DNA of 57,297 bases from Myxococcales bacterium (GCA_002721815.1 PBLQ01000053.1:1-57297); one strand, 5' to 3'. Positions 1-9,272 are shown, numbered from the stretch's first letter. Notes: generated by a model from the letters alone, not told the origin. Numbers and translations: made by a program.

Positions 1-768
<768 letters not shown>

Positions 769-788
769 AAGAGGGTCGACCAATCACC

Positions 789-823
789 AAAAAAAAAGGG
801 CTTCCGAATGAAGCCCTTTTTTT
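789..823. terminator. bidirectional rho-independent terminator
   Basis: Nine A residues, then GGGCTTC (798-804), the loop CGAAT, GAAGCCC (810-816) and seven T residues. The hairpin has T-runs on both strands, so it can end both mdh (plus) and the PilZ gene (minus), whose stop is 3 bp away. Confidence 0.9.
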
Positions 824-825
824 CG

Positions 826-1485
826 TTAAGCCGCTTGGGGTTGGTACCTTCTTCGTTGCGCTTGAATCCCTAGAAGGAAGCGTACCAAAACATCCGTGTC
901 GCGGTTACTTAAGCCATTCAGATGGATGGCAGCTATGGCCTGCTCACCGGTTTCATCTGGATAAGTGCGTACCACCTCTCCTTCGGCTTGAACGAAATGA
1001 TCATTCTCTAAGCGAAGACAGGCCTGAATTCGGTCACCGGCTTGCATGGGGGTATTCGGATCGACCTGCAGGGCAATACCGTTCCCACTGAGATTTTTGA
1101 CCTTGGGCTGGATTGCTTTGTGTTGACCGTTCTGAGCGAGCTGAAATCCGATGAAAGCCTCCACAGGGGGGTTATCCACTCGGAAGAACCGCCGGCGCTG
1201 ATAGGAACGTGGCTGACCAATGATTTGCAAACTGAAGTAGCTCAAAAAGTCATCCACCCATTGTAGCCGACCTGTAACCTCGGTCATCCCGTGCTCGGTA
1301 GGCGTTTCGAGTTTCAGTATGGTGCCTGAACGAAACCCTGTTTGGAAACTGGCAGAAACCCTCGCCCGGCATGCCACCGTTCTTTGGTAATCGTTCACCG
1401 CGTCTACTGCGGCCAATACCATTTGGCCCGTTGCATCGGTAATTCTGACCTCATTCCCTTTTTGTAAATACTGACGTAATTTCAT
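826..1485 (-). CDS. PilZ-domain protein (YcgR-like c-di-GMP receptor)
   Basis: This 219-residue soluble protein has two beta-rich halves. The N-terminal 90 or so residues resemble the YcgR-N domain. The C-terminal part is a PilZ domain with the two c-di-GMP signatures: RRFFR (RxxxR) at the domain boundary and NLSGNG ([D/N]xSxxG) about 35 residues on. Proteins of this shape slow flagella or tune pili and exopolysaccharide in response to c-di-GMP. A type IV pilus cluster elsewhere in the window is one possible target, but nothing links them directly. AAGGGA lies about 6 nt before the ATG. It is the last gene of the minus-strand run and ends at a bidirectional terminator. The domain call is firm; the target is unknown. 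Confidence 0.85.
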   Translation of the reverse strand: MKLRQYLQKGNEVRITDATGQMVLAAVDAVNDYQRTVACRARVSASFQTGFRSGTILKLETPTEHGMTEVTGRLQWVDDFLSYFSLQIIGQPRSYQRRRFFRVDNPPVEAFIGFQLAQNGQHKAIQPKVKNLSGNGIALQVDPNTPMQAGDRIQACLRLENDHFVQAEGEVVRTYPDETGEQAIAAIHLNGLSNRDTDVLVRFLLGIQAQRRRYQPQAA

Positions 1486-1504
1486 AGAAATCCCTTTTGG
1501 CTGA

Positions 1505-1533
1505 TGTAGGACAATCTCCCATCTGGCCCTACA
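1505..1533. repeat. inverted repeat upstream of the PilZ gene
   Basis: TGTAGG (1505-1510) and CCTACA (1528-1533) form perfect arms separated by 17 bp, centred about 35 bp upstream of the PilZ gene start. It could be an operator or a leader hairpin. The arms are short and chance is possible. The rest of the 155-bp fur-PilZ gap shows no convincing promoter. Confidence 0.25.
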
Positions 1534-1640
1534 TTTGCCAAGTTTTTGGTCGCTGTGGGTAATTTGGCGCTATTTACGCCGGTGTACGTCAATTTCTTCG
1601 GCTCAAACCGCTCAGATCTAAATAGGAAATGTGCGGAAGA

Positions 1641-2129
1641 TCACTTTTTTTGAGATTTTTCGCAGTTGTCGGAGCTGCAGTACCCGTAAAGCTCCATTTT
1701 ATGCCGGGTAACCGTGAAGCCAAAAGATGCCGCAACTTTATCCTGGAGTTGTTCAATCTCTTCATTGACGAATTCTACGATTTTACCACAACTCAAACAA
1801 ATGAGATGGTCGTGGTGATCTTCCTGATCGTCCACCACTTCAAATCGCGTTTGACCGTCGCCACCAAAGTTACGAGATTCGGCCAAATTTGAGTCGACCA
1901 GCAACTTGAGGGTGCGATATACCGTGGCCAAAGAAATACTAGCGTCACTTTGCCTCACCAAAAGAAGAAGGTCCTCGGCACTGAGATGATCGCTGGAACC
2001 GAAGAAAATCTCTGCAATCTTTTCACGCTGCCGAGTGGATTTCATTTGATTGGCCGAGACGTACGCCCGCAACTGGGCCATGCGTTGCTCCACCTTTTCT
2101 TGCACTGATTTTTCTTTGTTCGTTCCCAT
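1641..2129 (-). CDS. fur: Fur-family metal-responsive repressor
   Basis: This 162-residue protein has a winged-helix N-terminus (TRQREKIAEIFF, then LATVYRTLKLLVD) and a C-terminal metal-binding dimerisation domain with HHDHLICLSCGKIVEF. A second Cys pair, CSSDNC, is spaced CX4C as in Fur proper. Fe(II)-bound Fur normally represses iron uptake. Zur, PerR and Nur share the fold, so the metal is inferred only. I chose the ATG at 2129. An in-frame GTG at 2156 would add nine residues but has no ribosome-binding site and lies within 45 bp of the preceding ybeY stop. The gene follows ybeY by about 70 bp and may have its own promoter there, though I saw no clear Fur box. Confidence 0.85.
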   Translation of the reverse strand: MGTNKEKSVQEKVEQRMAQLRAYVSANQMKSTRQREKIAEIFFGSSDHLSAEDLLLLVRQSDASISLATVYRTLKLLVDSNLAESRNFGGDGQTRFEVVDDQEDHHDHLICLSCGKIVEFVNEEIEQLQDKVAASFGFTVTRHKMELYGYCSSDNCEKSQKK

Positions 2130-2198
2130 TCTGAAAAAACCTAATCTTAAAGCCACATCAAAACAAGGAAGATTGACGAAGGATGTGGATTTTAGTGC

Positions 2199-2681
2199 TC
2201 AAGCCAACAAAGCGCGCCCAATCAAACACCGCTCTACCGGCACCCCCATTAAACTCAAAAAACCCATCTCACATTCGGCTTGGCGAATTGCATCTTCGTC
2301 AGATAACTCGTGGTCCAATCCTAACAAATGCAACAAACCATGCGCAATGAGCACAGATATTTCATCCAAAAGGTCATGACCACAGTTGAGCGCTTGTTTG
2401 CGTGCTTGAGGGATAGCGATAACCAAATCTCCCAGGATATGCTCGAGGCCTGGCATAGGCTGCCCTTCCCATGCTGAAAAGGAGAGCACATCGGTCACTT
2501 TGTTCTGATGACGATACATCAAATTTAACCGCTTCATTTCAGCGTTGCTCACAAACACCACCGTTGTGTGCAGTTGGTCAAGCCCGGTTGCCCGAGCCAA
2601 CTGTCGCAACCGTCTTTTGAGCGGTCTTTGGACCGATACTGGCAACCCCTCAAAGCCTTGAAACGCAAAGCCCTCGAGCAC
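2199..2681 (-). CDS. ybeY: YbeY endoribonuclease / 16S rRNA maturation factor
   Basis: A 160-residue zinc-dependent single-strand endoribonuclease acting in 16S rRNA 3'-end maturation and 70S quality control. The family signature HGLLHLLGLDHE (HGxLHLxGxDH, three zinc-binding His) is intact near residues 115-126. It is preceded by the usual TDVLSFSAWE and LGDLVIAIPQA segments. Translation starts at a GTG directly after the phoH stop codon (TAAGTG), so the two are almost certainly co-translated. phoH-ybeY adjacency is very widespread in bacteria and supports both calls. The length is normal. Confidence 0.95.
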   Translation of the reverse strand: MLEGFAFQGFEGLPVSVQRPLKRRLRQLARATGLDQLHTTVVFVSNAEMKRLNLMYRHQNKVTDVLSFSAWEGQPMPGLEHILGDLVIAIPQARKQALNCGHDLLDEISVLIAHGLLHLLGLDHELSDEDAIRQAECEMGFLSLMGVPVERCLIGRALLA

Positions 2682-3677
2682 TTATTCTCGCTCCTTGACG
2701 CTCGCTTTGAATGCGGCGTTTTCGTAGGTTTGAACAATCTTCTGTACCAAAGAATGGCGCACCACATCTTTATCTTTAAGCTGTACGGAACCCACACCTG
2801 GGACATCCGACAGAATACCCATGGCGTGCTGGAGCCCGGACAACTGACCCACCGGAAGGTCTGTTTGGGTCACATCGCCAGTAATGATCATTTTACCGCG
2901 ATGCCCCAAGCGCGTTAAGAACATTTTCATTTGGTCGACACTGGTGTTTTGGGCTTCATCCAGAATCACGCATGCATCATTCAGTGTGCGCCCCCTCATA
3001 AATGCCAATGGCGCGATTTCGATGGTTCCTTTTTCGGCGAGCTCTTCCACTTCTCTTTGGCCCAAAAATTCATGTAACGCATCATGCAACGGACGCAGGT
3101 AAGGATTTACCTTTTCTTCCAAGTCGCCCGGTAAAAATCCGAGTCGTTCCCCCGCTTCCACGGCTGGTCTCACCAAAACCAATCGGGAAACTTCTTTGCG
3201 ACGCAGTAACGCTACGGCGTGGGCAACCGCCAAATAACTCTTGCCGGTTCCTGCGGGCCCAGAGCAGAACATCACGTCATGGGTTTGTAAACCTTGGACC
3301 AAAAGCGCCTGTCCTGGGCTTTTGGGCGAGATGCGTTTCCCCCGGTACGTGGTAAAGACCACCTCTGAAGTCATGGCCGCAGTATCTATATCGTGGTCTA
3401 ATTTCATGGCTTGGATTAACCCCATGACCTCTTCTGGGCTCACCGTTTTTTTGTTTTGCGACATCAACGTCACGAAACGATTCAGGACTTCGAGTGCATT
3501 GCCAACTTGGGCTGGTGCACCCTCAAGTAAAAGCATGCCGTCGGAGACAGAAATATCTACACCCAGTTGGCCCGACAGTAGTTTTAAGTGACCGTCTTCA
3601 TTTGCAGTCAAACGATCACTGATAGCGATATCTTCTAGCGGCAACTCCGCCTGAATGGTCCCTGGAGGTTGTTCCAT
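2682..3677 (-). CDS. phoH: PhoH-like ATPase
   Basis: A 331-residue cytoplasmic P-loop ATPase of the PhoH/YbeZ family. The Walker A is GPAGTGKSYLAVAHAV around residue 145 and the Walker B is ACVILDEAQN. VKPAVEAGE-type (here VRPAVEAGERLGFLPGDLEEK) and TGDVTQTDLP motifs follow. The N-terminal 110 residues form the KH-like RNA-binding region usual in this family. It partners with YbeY, whose gene follows without a gap. The ATG at 3677 overlaps the stop of the upstream carbamoyltransferase (ATGA), implying translational coupling. An upstream in-frame start at 3704 would lie inside that gene and is less likely. Confidence 0.93.
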   Translation of the reverse strand: MEQPPGTIQAELPLEDIAISDRLTANEDGHLKLLSGQLGVDISVSDGMLLLEGAPAQVGNALEVLNRFVTLMSQNKKTVSPEEVMGLIQAMKLDHDIDTAAMTSEVVFTTYRGKRISPKSPGQALLVQGLQTHDVMFCSGPAGTGKSYLAVAHAVALLRRKEVSRLVLVRPAVEAGERLGFLPGDLEEKVNPYLRPLHDALHEFLGQREVEELAEKGTIEIAPLAFMRGRTLNDACVILDEAQNTSVDQMKMFLTRLGHRGKMIITGDVTQTDLPVGQLSGLQHAMGILSDVPGVGSVQLKDKDVVRHSLVQKIVQTYENAAFKASVKERE

Positions 3678-4579
3678 CAAGCGAGCCGAACATCCAAAAG
3701 CCACTCAATGATGGCTTGCTGTACGCACAAGCGATTGCCTGCCTGCTCATAAACCACAGAGTGACGGCCTTCCAAGACTTCTTCGGTCACTTCTTCACCA
3801 CGACTCGCTGGCAACTTGTGCAAGAAGAGGTAATCATCATGGGCACCTTGCAGCAACGAGGAACTCACACGAAAAGCACTGCGCACTTCTTCATCATATG
3901 AGTCCTGAGGCCATTGGTCAGTGATCACAATGTCAGCGTCCTCTACGGCGGCAGTGGCGTCAGTAAACATCTTTATGGGCGCACCTTGCGCAATGAATCG
4001 TTCAAGCTTAGACTTTGCGTTTTCGTCTTCCTGAGGCAAAGCAAAGTTCATATTGATATTGGCCATCGCGGATAATCCAGCGTAGCCCATGGCGGTTGAT
4101 GTCATGGGGCCTATCCAGGTCCACTGGAGGTCAAAAGCATTTTCTCGACGTTCAAACACCGTAAACAAATCCGTCAGTACCTGACAGGGATGATCGATGG
4201 CGGTCATCCCGTTAATGACCGGAATCCCAGCATACTGGGCGAAAGTTTCGACGTGTTCATGATCTTTAGCACGTAACAGTAACACATCAGCGTAACGCCC
4301 CATCACTCGGGCCGTATCTCGTAGCGTTTCACCGTACTTGAGTTGCAGGTCGCGCGTTTGCATGGTCACTGCACTTCCACCCAACATAGAAATCCCTGAC
4401 TCAAAGGATAAACGGGTACGGGTGGACGGCTGGCCAAATACCATGGCCAAAACACGGCCCTCTAAAGTTTTCGGTACGTGCCCTTGTCGGCGCAGGCGTT
4501 TGAGCAATGAGGCACGCGCCATGATCATGCGTAATACGTTGGGATCGGGGATGTCACTGATTGTGCGAAGATGTTGCAT
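3677..4579 (-). CDS. carbamoyltransferase, ornithine carbamoyltransferase family with altered substrate pocket
   Basis: This 300-residue protein has the full carbamoyltransferase layout and the family length. The carbamoyl-phosphate site is intact: STRTR near residue 53, the Arg of LLLRAKDHEHVE, DHPCQ near 127 and EQAGNRL near the end. The L-ornithine side is not. The usual DGNN after the domain linker reads GPMTST, the SMG loop (DxWxSMG) reads DQWPQDS, and the catalytic HCLP reads HKLP. Only the Asp of TDQW is retained. It may be a diverged ornithine carbamoyltransferase (argF) or act on another amine. No arginine-pathway gene is nearby. AGGAAGC precedes the ATG, and the gene heads a run with phoH and ybeY. 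Confidence 0.75.
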   Translation of the reverse strand: MQHLRTISDIPDPNVLRMIMARASLLKRLRRQGHVPKTLEGRVLAMVFGQPSTRTRLSFESGISMLGGSAVTMQTRDLQLKYGETLRDTARVMGRYADVLLLRAKDHEHVETFAQYAGIPVINGMTAIDHPCQVLTDLFTVFERRENAFDLQWTWIGPMTSTAMGYAGLSAMANINMNFALPQEDENAKSKLERFIAQGAPIKMFTDATAAVEDADIVITDQWPQDSYDEEVRSAFRVSSSLLQGAHDDYLFLHKLPASRGEEVTEEVLEGRHSVVYEQAGNRLCVQQAIIEWLLDVRLA

Positions 4580-4643
4580 GAAAATGCTTCCTTCCTGGAA
4601 TTCGATGGTTGCCCAAGGACTCTGGCAGGACCCAGCCTCTGGC

Positions 4644-5816
4644 TCAAGGGTTTAAATGCGAAAAATCGATCAAGATGAGCCCGGGTGGAATTGTGATGGG
4701 TGCCCCCAAAACATTGGAGGTGGCGACCGCCCAATTCCCATCGGCATGAACCGAAAGAAATCGCTCCTCGAAACGGACACCTAAAAATCCATTCCCTGCC
4801 GATACCGCCCCTGGCAAGACATAATCGACGCCTTGGCTCTGAAGGTCTTTCTTTGCCAATCGGCGACCCGCAGAAAAATAAATGGCGTCGCCATTTGCTG
4901 AAAAAACAGGGGTTTGGAAACCACTCCACTGGGGTGCGCCCTTGAGGGCAGCGTGGTTTGCCGCAGACAAAAGAGGAACCCATTGGCCCATTGGCATCAT
5001 GAATCGCCAAAGGCTTGTGCCCGCCTGGGCTTGGCCAACCGAAGAGGAGACCCCTAATCGTTCCTGCCACTGCGGGGTCAGTAAGGCCACTTGTAATTCG
5101 ACCACCCAATCCTTGCCTTTGGGCCCAACCCGTGGCCGCCAAAGGGGGCAAGCCCCCCTGATACCTTCTACGAAAGCGACCGTTTGGGCCTTTTGACCTG
5201 CAGTTGCAGGGGGCTGGAAAGGAATTTTGGCAATCCGCGCACAGTCCGCAAATGCCAGGACGTTGCCATCCTGCACAAAGGTTGGCGTGCGAGCTTGCTG
5301 GACGCCCTCAACCGGAATCGTCGAAAGTCGTCTGCTTTTTAAATCAAAAACGCCAAATTGAGGGCTTAAGCCCTGCTCTTTTTTGGGCCCTCTCACGCCA
5401 AAAACCAGATGACGACCATCCGGGGAAAGGGCCAAATCCCCCAAACTGCGCCAACCCCACTTCTGCTTCATCTTTTCGTCTAAGACCACCAAAGGCTTTG
5501 CTGCATCGGAGGTATCGGAGGACTGAGACCATATGGCCCATCTGGATCGGGTTTTTCCTACAAAGTAAATCTGTTTCTTGTCAGGAGATAGCAATGGACT
5601 GCGAATGTGACGCATGTCTTTGTGTCCGGAGTAAAACCGGGTCACTCCCAAACGCGGCGCCAACAGCGGGATTTCTTTGATTTGAGCATCCCAATCTAAA
5701 ACAAGTGAGTGGGTTTCAGCTGCAGCACCAGACGGGTCGTCTGAAGTATTTTTGGGGCAACCTCCGAGAACCAACGCCCCGATTAACATTCCCCATGTGA
5801 ACAACTGTTTGTGCAT
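4644..5816 (-). CDS. lipoprotein with WD40-like (PD40/TolB-type) beta-propeller
   Basis: A 390-residue lipoprotein. MHKQLFTWGMLIGALVLGGC is a lipoprotein signal peptide with lipobox LGGC at about Cys19. Repeated propeller blades follow, with motifs such as SPLLSPDKKQIYFVGK, LALSPDGRHLVFG, and FSANGDAIYFSAGR near the C-terminus (PD40 type). Such propellers bind peptides or sugars in the periplasm or at the outer membrane; no partner can be inferred. The ATG at 5816 is the only start that keeps the charged n-region, but no ribosome-binding site precedes it because the nrdJ terminator hairpin ends about 3 bp upstream. Expression may depend on read-through or a weak leaderless start. Confidence 0.8.
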   Translation of the reverse strand: MHKQLFTWGMLIGALVLGGCPKNTSDDPSGAAAETHSLVLDWDAQIKEIPLLAPRLGVTRFYSGHKDMRHIRSPLLSPDKKQIYFVGKTRSRWAIWSQSSDTSDAAKPLVVLDEKMKQKWGWRSLGDLALSPDGRHLVFGVRGPKKEQGLSPQFGVFDLKSRRLSTIPVEGVQQARTPTFVQDGNVLAFADCARIAKIPFQPPATAGQKAQTVAFVEGIRGACPLWRPRVGPKGKDWVVELQVALLTPQWQERLGVSSSVGQAQAGTSLWRFMMPMGQWVPLLSAANHAALKGAPQWSGFQTPVFSANGDAIYFSAGRRLAKKDLQSQGVDYVLPGAVSAGNGFLGVRFEERFLSVHADGNWAVATSNVLGAPITIPPGLILIDFSHLNP

Positions 5817-5818
5817 AC

Positions 5819-5846
5819 AAAAATGGCCCCATGAATGGGGCCATTT
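5819..5846 (-). terminator. rho-independent terminator of nrdJ, abutting the next start codon
   Basis: AAATGGCCCCAT (5821-5832) and ATGGGGCCATTT (5835-5846) are perfect complements. On the minus strand the hairpin is followed by a run of five T. It lies about 20 bp after the nrdJ stop and about 3 bp before the ATG of the lipoprotein gene. It would end nrdJ transcription and could also mask the lipoprotein start. Confidence 0.85.
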
Positions 5847-5864
5847 GGACGCCAGACCTTGTGT

Positions 5865-8813
5865 CTAGCTGCAACCGCTGGTGGACCCGCAATTCAAGCA
5901 CTTATAACATGCACCATTTCGAATCATGATGGAACCACAATCGAGACAAGGTGGCGCATCCGATTGTAACTCGAATACATCTTCTGGGGCTCTGGTGGGC
6001 TTGCTGATGGCCCCCTCAGGCTTTCCTTGCTTCATCAAGTCCTGCGCCTTGGCCACCAACCGACGCTCAGCCTCGTCCGCATCGATGTTTTTGGCGGGCT
6101 CATTGTCAGCAAACTTTTCCACTTGGCTGCCGTAGGGGTTTTCAGCGTCTAAGAACTTAAACCCAAGCCAGCGGAAAATATAATCGGTAACACTCTTGGC
6201 AATGGGAATGTTTTGGTTGCCAGTAAACCCACTTGGCTCAAAACGGGTGTGGGAAAATTTATTCACCAAAACGTCCAGCGGGACACCGTATTGTAATGCC
6301 AAGGAAACAGCGGTGGCAAAAGCGTCCATCAAGCCACTAATGGTCGACCCTTCTTTAGACATGGTGCAGAAAACCTCACCTGGCGTTCCATCTTCGAACA
6401 ATCCCACAGTGATGTAACCTTCGTGTCCCGCAATGTTGAACTTATGGGTGATGGCCACCCGCTCATCGGGCAATCGTTTGCGTTCGATCATCCCAAGCTT
6501 GGCACCCAGTTCTTTTTCCGCGTTCATATCTTTGGCCGCCTCGATCAAGTCTTCGAGCGACACGGGACGGTACCCATCTACGGGCAAAGCGGGTCCAGTG
6601 GCCACATCCTCATTTGCGGAAGACTCTTTGGTCGTGCTCAATGGCTGTGATCGCTTGCACCCATCGCGGTAGATGGCAATGGCTTTGACACCCAATTTCC
6701 AAGCTTGAAAATAGATATCTTCAATGTCCTGAACGGTAGCCGTGTATGGCATGTTCACGGTCTTGGAAATGGCACCAGACAAGAAAGGTTGCGTGGCCGC
6801 CATCATTCGCACATGTCCCATGGGGGAAATGGACCGCGCGCCATTGGTTGCACGGAAAGCACAATCAAAAATCGCGAGATCCTCCTCTTTCAGGTGAGGC
6901 GCCCCTTCAATGGTTTCTTGTTCTTCGATGTAGTTGAGAATGGCCGAGCGCTCTTCTTGAGAATAGCCCAACACCGACAAAGCCAGTGGAACGGTTTGGT
7001 TGACGATTTTGAGCATACCGCCACCCACCATTTTTTTGTATTTCACCAGAGCGATATCTGGTTCAACACCCGTGGTATCGCAATCCATCATGAACCCGAT
7101 GGTCCCCGTGGGTGCCAACACCGTAACCTGTGCATTGCGATAACCATTGGTTAATCCCAATCCAACTGCACGTCCCCAAGCATCGCGCGCTTCGTTGAGC
7201 ACCGGTAACAAGTTTTCCGGCAAATTGGCATCGTTGATGGCTTCGGAGGATTCCCGATGCAACTCCATCACCTCAGAAAATGGTACCGCGTTACTGTGGT
7301 ACCCTTCGAAAGGCCCTTTCACTTTAGCGATGGTGGCCGAAGTGGCATAGGCCTCTCCTCCCATGAGTGCGGTCAGTGCTGCGGCGTAGGTGCGTCCTTC
7401 CTCTGAGTCATAGGGCAGCCCAGATGCCATGAGCAGTGCACCCAAGTTGGCGTACCCCAAACCTAAGGGGCGAAAGGCGTGGCTGTTTTTTGCGATAAGC
7501 TCGGTGGGATAGGAAGAATCATCCACGATGATTTCTTGCGCCAAAATCAGTGTGGCCACCCCATTCTTAAAGGCTTCAGTATCAAAAGAGCCATCGCCAT
7601 TTCTGAATTTCATCAGGTTGAGCGACGCCAAGTTACAAGCGGAATCATCCAAAAACATGTATTCAGAACAAGGATTGGAGGCATTGATCCGCGCGGTTTC
7701 CTTACAGGTGTGCCAACGATTAATGGTGGTGTCGAATTGGACCCCCGGGTCACCACAAATCCAAGCAGCTTCCGCCATTTTACGCCAAATACCTCTGGCA
7801 TCCTTGTCTTCCATGGGTTGTTTGTCTTTGACCGTCAGGGTCTTGTAGTTCGTGTCTGCTTCCACCGCGCGCATGAAGGTATCGGTCACCCGCACACTGT
7901 GGTTGGCGTTTTGAAAGAACACGGAGTCGTAGGCACCGCCCGGCACATTGAAGCCACCGTCATACCCGGCATCGATCAAAGCCCATGCTTTCTCCTCTTC
8001 TTGTCGTTTACAGTCTACAAACTCTTCAATGTCTGGGTGCTCAACATCTAAAATCACCATCTTTGCGGCACGACGGGTCTTGCCTCCTGATTTGATGACA
8101 CCTGCGAAAGCATCGAAGCCGCGCATGAATGATACTGGGCCAGAGGCGGTTCCCCCACCACTGAGCAGTTCTTTGGAGCTTCTCAAAGTCGAGAGATTTG
8201 ACCCTGCCCCTGAACCATACTTAAAGAGCATGCCCTCGGTCTTGGCGAGTCCCAAAATAGCCCCCATGTTGTCTTCCACAGAGTTAATGAAGCAGGCGGA
8301 ACACTGGGGTTCTTTTTCCACACCAACATTGAACCAAACGGGCGAATTGAAAGCTGCCTTCTGCGTGACAAGTAAATGGGTCAGTTCATCCTTGAAGGCT
8401 TGCGCGTCTTCGGGTGTCTCAAAATAGTTCCGGCTTTTCCCCCAGCCGGTAATGGTATCCGCCACCCGAGAGACCAATTGACGTACGGAGGTTTCACGCT
8501 CGGGCGTGCCGGGAGCCCCCCGAAAGTACTTGTTCACCACAATATTGGTGGCGGTTTGGGACCAGCTGGTGGGCACTTCCACGTCTTTTTGTTCAAAAAT
8601 CACTTCCCCGTTACTACCGGTAATGGAGGCCGTGCGCTTTTCCCACAGCACACCGGCCTCTTCGCTCATGGGGTCCACACCTTCGCGCGTGAAATACCGA
8701 TTGACCCGAATACCCTCAGGGCTGGCGTTTAGAAAACGCGCTTTCTCAACCGTAGAAGGGTTGTTATTTGTTTGGGCATTGGTTCGTGGTGTTAGGCGGG
8801 CCTGATCGAGCAT
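5865..8813 (-). CDS. nrdJ: class II (adenosylcobalamin-dependent) ribonucleoside-diphosphate reductase
   Basis: A 982-residue single-subunit reductase that makes deoxyribonucleotides using adenosylcobalamin, independent of oxygen. Recognisable parts are the N-terminal region with VNKYFRG and QLVSRVADTITGWG, the barrel with FNSPVWFNVGV, NPCSEYMFLDDSACNLASLNL and LAPTGTIGFMMDCDTTGVEPD, and a TSCPD-type domain (GEVFCTMSKEGSTISGLMDAFA). The C-terminal tail carries Cys pairs (CLDCGS, CYKCLNCGSTSGC), as usual for thioredoxin-regenerated NrdJ. Length and order are typical. GGAGG sits 4 nt before the ATG. It is monocistronic, with a terminator directly downstream. Control by NrdR is suggested by boxes upstream; I found no B12 riboswitch. 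Confidence 0.96.
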   Translation of the reverse strand: MLDQARLTPRTNAQTNNNPSTVEKARFLNASPEGIRVNRYFTREGVDPMSEEAGVLWEKRTASITGSNGEVIFEQKDVEVPTSWSQTATNIVVNKYFRGAPGTPERETSVRQLVSRVADTITGWGKSRNYFETPEDAQAFKDELTHLLVTQKAAFNSPVWFNVGVEKEPQCSACFINSVEDNMGAILGLAKTEGMLFKYGSGAGSNLSTLRSSKELLSGGGTASGPVSFMRGFDAFAGVIKSGGKTRRAAKMVILDVEHPDIEEFVDCKRQEEEKAWALIDAGYDGGFNVPGGAYDSVFFQNANHSVRVTDTFMRAVEADTNYKTLTVKDKQPMEDKDARGIWRKMAEAAWICGDPGVQFDTTINRWHTCKETARINASNPCSEYMFLDDSACNLASLNLMKFRNGDGSFDTEAFKNGVATLILAQEIIVDDSSYPTELIAKNSHAFRPLGLGYANLGALLMASGLPYDSEEGRTYAAALTALMGGEAYATSATIAKVKGPFEGYHSNAVPFSEVMELHRESSEAINDANLPENLLPVLNEARDAWGRAVGLGLTNGYRNAQVTVLAPTGTIGFMMDCDTTGVEPDIALVKYKKMVGGGMLKIVNQTVPLALSVLGYSQEERSAILNYIEEQETIEGAPHLKEEDLAIFDCAFRATNGARSISPMGHVRMMAATQPFLSGAISKTVNMPYTATVQDIEDIYFQAWKLGVKAIAIYRDGCKRSQPLSTTKESSANEDVATGPALPVDGYRPVSLEDLIEAAKDMNAEKELGAKLGMIERKRLPDERVAITHKFNIAGHEGYITVGLFEDGTPGEVFCTMSKEGSTISGLMDAFATAVSLALQYGVPLDVLVNKFSHTRFEPSGFTGNQNIPIAKSVTDYIFRWLGFKFLDAENPYGSQVEKFADNEPAKNIDADEAERRLVAKAQDLMKQGKPEGAISKPTRAPEDVFELQSDAPPCLDCGSIMIRNGACYKCLNCGSTSGCS

Positions 8814-9007
8814 GTAACCTCCGGTAACGGGTATTGAAAAAAGTTGGTTTTAACTTCGCTTGGCGCTGACCGAAAAAAGCACAAACTTCTCCCGTGCACG
8901 TACTGGGACCTTTTGCTCCCAAGCGCCAATATTCCTTCCAGTTGTGTGTAGATCGTCAGCTTTTCAGAACGTGTGTGAACGCTCATCCTCGCCTTCGAGC
9001 TGATTGA

Positions 9008-9037
9008 ATAAAAACAGCAATGCCCCCACAAAGTCAA
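9008..9037 (-). promoter_or_regulatory. candidate sigma-70-type promoter of nrdJ
   Basis: On the minus strand TTGACT (9037-9032), an 18-bp spacer and TTTTAT (9013-9008) form a fair sigma-70-like promoter about 195 bp upstream of the nrdJ ATG. The -35 overlaps the second NrdR-like box. Confidence 0.45.
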
Positions 9038-9071
9038 AATACTGACCAAAGAAAACCACAATATGTTGTGA
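9026..9071. promoter_or_regulatory. candidate NrdR box pair upstream of nrdJ
   Basis: CCACAATATGTTGTGA (9056-9071) matches the NrdR consensus acaCwAtATaTwGtgt at 13 of 16 positions. A weaker second site, CCACAAAGTCAAAATA (9026-9041), keeps one half-site. It lies 30 bp away centre to centre and covers the -35. Paired boxes about three helical turns apart are how NrdR represses reductase genes. The nrdR gene itself is not in the window. Confidence 0.55.
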
Positions 9072-9165
9072 GTTAGGCACTTACGCCCCCAAGATCTTGA
9101 TCCATCCAAACGATCGGATTAGTTCAGGTTCACGCACCACCCCGTTCTGGGGATTTAATCATAAA

Positions 9166-9193
9166 TTTAAGGAATTTAACTTCGCTCCTTAAA
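9166..9193. repeat. inverted repeat in the nrdJ-kinase intergenic region
   Basis: TTTAAGGA (9166-9173) and TCCTTAAA (9186-9193) are perfect 8-bp arms around 12 bp. No T-run follows, so it is more likely an operator-like site than a terminator. No regulator can be named. Confidence 0.3.
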
Positions 9194-9272
9194 CTTCCCC
9201 GCCACCTAAATATGTCACTAGAACTCTCACGGCTAACCCATTGTTTTTGATCGGTTCCGTCATATTTTGAGG

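Noticed and set aside
826-1485. Reading the PilZ protein as a pilus-specific PilZ
   Set aside because: It has a YcgR-N-like first half and both c-di-GMP motifs, unlike the short, ligand-free PilZ of type IV pili.
8814-9003. Possible cobalamin riboswitch in the nrdJ leader
   Set aside because: I looked for the B12 box and the GCCACTG-type core on the minus strand and found only loose matches; the leader could still hold a divergent form that a covariance search would show.
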